The notes under the pieces: model-generated
What the model was told of the DNA's origin: nothing
Database searches by the model: none
The model's input: the letters and a program-made list of their open reading frames with translations, nothing else
Part shown: positions 6,449 to 8,071 of the stretch, in pieces
Layout: every line of letters begins with the position of its first letter
Numbering within the stretch: position 1 is the first letter of the stretch
Position numbers and translations under genes: made by a program
From: Clostridia bacterium
GTDB taxonomy: Bacteria > Bacillota_A > Clostridia > Oscillospirales > CAG-272
Length of the DNA stretch: 8,071 bases
NCBI GenBank assembly: GCA_017414605.1
Contig: JAFQLG010000053.1
Span: 1 to 8,071 of the forward strand
Reading direction: 5' to 3'

Positions 6449-8071
6449 ATGTATGAGCTTAAAAACGGAAGCGCCTTTTTGCGCTTGAGCGAGGACCTTG
6501 GAACCCTCGAATACGGAAACGCAACGCAGTATTATCGCGACAACTCGCCTTTTCTGTTCGCATGGACGGGAACTGTGACCATTACGCCCGTGCATATCGC
6601 GAACAAGGCGGTAAAGGTAGAGGACAACAAGATAACTATTGATTTTTCGGGCTTTGTGTTCAACGCCCGTTTCCCCGGCAACACGTATTGCCGTCCCGAC
6701 CCCCGTTACACTCCCGATTTCAAGGTAAGCGTTTCGTTGAGCCTTGAGGGAGAGGACCTGATAATTGATATTTCCCCCGTTGAAAACATTGGAAATTGCA
6801 ATCTTCAGCTGCTTATCGCGCAGGGATTTATGAAGGCTTCAACGCAGGAGAAGGCGCAGCTCTATCTCCCGATAGATTACGGTATGCGCTTTGATTTCCC
6901 GAGAAACGACATTTTCAGCCGTTCCTTTGAGCCTTGCGCAACTTGGTCGCTGCCCGTTCACGGCTTGTTTACCGAGCGCGGAGGCCTCGGACTTTGGTGC
7001 GAGGACGTTTCCCGCGACTACGGCGTAAGCTATAATATTGACCGAGCAGGCACCGTGACCGCGAGATGCCGCCAGATATTTGACAGCATGGAAAACGAGC
7101 CCCGTCAGATGCGCTATATGCTGTTTGAGGCGGGCGCGGATTTCTGCGACCTCGCGCGCCGTTGCCGCGAGCTTCGTATCGCTTCCGGCCGCTTTAAGAC
7201 ACTTAAACAGAAGGCAGAGGAGCGCCCCGTTGTCGCCGAGCTGCCCGGAACTGTCTTCTGGAAGCACAACGTATACTTCAAGCAGCGCCCCGAGGGAGTG
7301 GACAAGACCTGGAGTCTTTACGTTGCGCGCGCAAATTGGAATGAAACCGAGGGAATGCCTAATAACTGGACGGCTGCCGAGGTGTTTGATACCGCAAAGG
7401 AGCGCGGCTTTGACCGCGTTGCTATCTGCAACACGGGCTGGAACAGAGATGGCTTTGATGCAGGCTATCCCATTCGTTTGCCCGTAAATGCGGAGCGCGG
7501 AACGGAAGAGGAGTTCCGCGAGGCGAGGGACTATGCGCAGAGCTTGTCAAAGGGATATTTCCTAAACGTGCATGATAACTATCTTGATGCTTACGAGGCG
7601 AGCGAGGGCTTTGACCCCGCTGAGATGTTCCAGAGCGTGCCCGGAGCGCCCGTAAAGGGAAGCATCTGGCGCGGCGGTCAGGGATACAGACTTTGCTCTA
7701 TATTGGGTCTTGAATATGCAAAGCGCGACCTTCCTCGCGTTGCGGATATTACGGGTCCCGGCTGTATCTACATAGACGTTTTTGCAAACGTTGCGCTCAA
7801 GAGCTGCCGCTCGGACGTTCACCCCGCTTCAAAGAGAGATAACCTTGAAAATAACCGCGGAATTGCCAAGACCGCGCAGGCAAACGTTGGTGCGCTTGCG
7901 GTTGAGGGCTGCGGAACGGATATGTATGCGGACGTTGTGGACATCGGTGCATACGGCGGACTGCACTATGGCGGTTTCCCCGTGCGCGCGGATGGCCCCG
8001 TGCCCTTTCTGACTAACCAAAATCGGGGCTTTCACTCCGATAGGCTTAATGTGTTCGTAACATTCCTGTAT
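6449..8071 (+). CDS. Large glycoside-hydrolase-like protein (GH101/DUF5696-like), 3' end outside window
   Basis: The frame is open from ATG 6449 to the window end (541 residues visible, no stop). CGGAGGA at 6434-6440, eight bases upstream, fixes the start; the gap after the phosphofructokinase gene is 27 nt. There is no signal peptide, so the protein appears cytoplasmic. Residues 1 to about 265 look like a beta-sandwich rich in aromatic residues. From about 268 (VFWKHNVYF) the pattern fits a TIM barrel: RVAICNTGWNRDGFDAGYP (324-341), LNVHDNYLDAY (372-382), SIWRGGQGY (405-413), CIYIDVFANVAL, with Asp443 ending a strand, a DVHP-containing loop, then LAVEGCGTDM with Glu486. An acidic residue at the end of two successive strands resembles the catalytic pair of retaining glycosidases, and the whole recalls GH101/DUF5696-like proteins. 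The family call is from memory of motif style and is moderately sure; the substrate is unknown, and the catalytic residues are proposals. Confidence 0.75.
   Translation, partial: MYELKNGSAFLRLSEDLGTLEYGNATQYYRDNSPFLFAWTGTVTITPVHIANKAVKVEDNKITIDFSGFVFNARFPGNTYCRPDPRYTPDFKVSVSLSLEGEDLIIDISPVENIGNCNLQLLIAQGFMKASTQEKAQLYLPIDYGMRFDFPRNDIFSRSFEPCATWSLPVHGLFTERGGLGLWCEDVSRDYGVSYNIDRAGTVTARCRQIFDSMENEPRQMRYMLFEAGADFCDLARRCRELRIASGRFKTLKQKAEERPVVAELPGTVFWKHNVYFKQRPEGVDKTWSLYVARANWNETEGMPNNWTAAEVFDTAKERGFDRVAICNTGWNRDGFDAGYPIRLPVNAERGTEEEFREARDYAQSLSKGYFLNVHDNYLDAYEASEGFDPAEMFQSVPGAPVKGSIWRGGQGYRLCSILGLEYAKRDLPRVADITGPGCIYIDVFANVALKSCRSDVHPASKRDNLENNRGIAKTAQANVGALAVEGCGTDMYADVVDIGAYGGLHYGGFPVRADGPVPFLTNQNRGFHSDRLNVFVTFLY

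Noticed and set aside
5789..6595. A 268-codon open frame on the minus strand across the end of pfp and the start of the next gene
   Set aside because: It lies wholly opposite two well-supported genes, has no ribosome binding site or family resemblance, and follows from the codon bias of the + strand.
7080..7487. A 135-codon + strand frame within the glycosidase-like gene
   Set aside because: It is out of frame with the large open gene that has a good ribosome binding site, and its product is Arg/Ser-rich low-information sequence typical of a shadow frame.

Overview
The window looks like chromosomal DNA of a member of the Bacillota, most likely an uncultured, gut-type member of the class Clostridia. 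The grounds are gene content (a split ThrE/YjjPB-type exporter, a pyrophosphate-type phosphofructokinase, a short-type CysE, lipoprotein parvulins), strong GGAGG-type ribosome binding sites, a sigma-A promoter, moderate GC content and frequent ATA isoleucine codons. The lineage is inferred from style and not from any search. All genes lie on the + strand and the window is almost fully coding.

Region 1 (1-2040) is the end of one transcription unit. It holds the 3' part of one parvulin-type peptidyl-prolyl isomerase gene and a complete paralogous lipoprotein isomerase. Both carry an unusual tyrosine/aspartate-rich repeat insert. A strong intrinsic terminator closes the unit at 2002-2039.

Region 2 (2041-2182) is the only real intergenic region. 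It has a near-consensus promoter with an extended -10 element, an A/T inverted repeat against the -35 box, and a leader of about 75 nt with a small hairpin.

Region 3 (2183-8071, running off the end) is a tightly packed run of six genes, probably one operon: cysE (serine O-acetyltransferase), a diacylglycerol-kinase-family lipid kinase, the two halves of a ThrE/YjjPB-type exporter, a PPi-type 6-phosphofructokinase, and a large glycoside-hydrolase-like protein that is still open at the window end. Two junctions are ATGA overlaps and the other three gaps are 13 to 27 nt, so co-transcription and translational coupling are likely. The genes do not form one obvious pathway. Serine links cysE with a possible serine/threonine exporter, and sugar metabolism links the phosphofructokinase with the glycosidase-like protein.

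I found no RNA genes, mobile elements, CRISPR arrays or defence genes. The most distinctive features are the YD-repeat insert inside the parvulin fold and the large glycosidase-like gene without a signal peptide.
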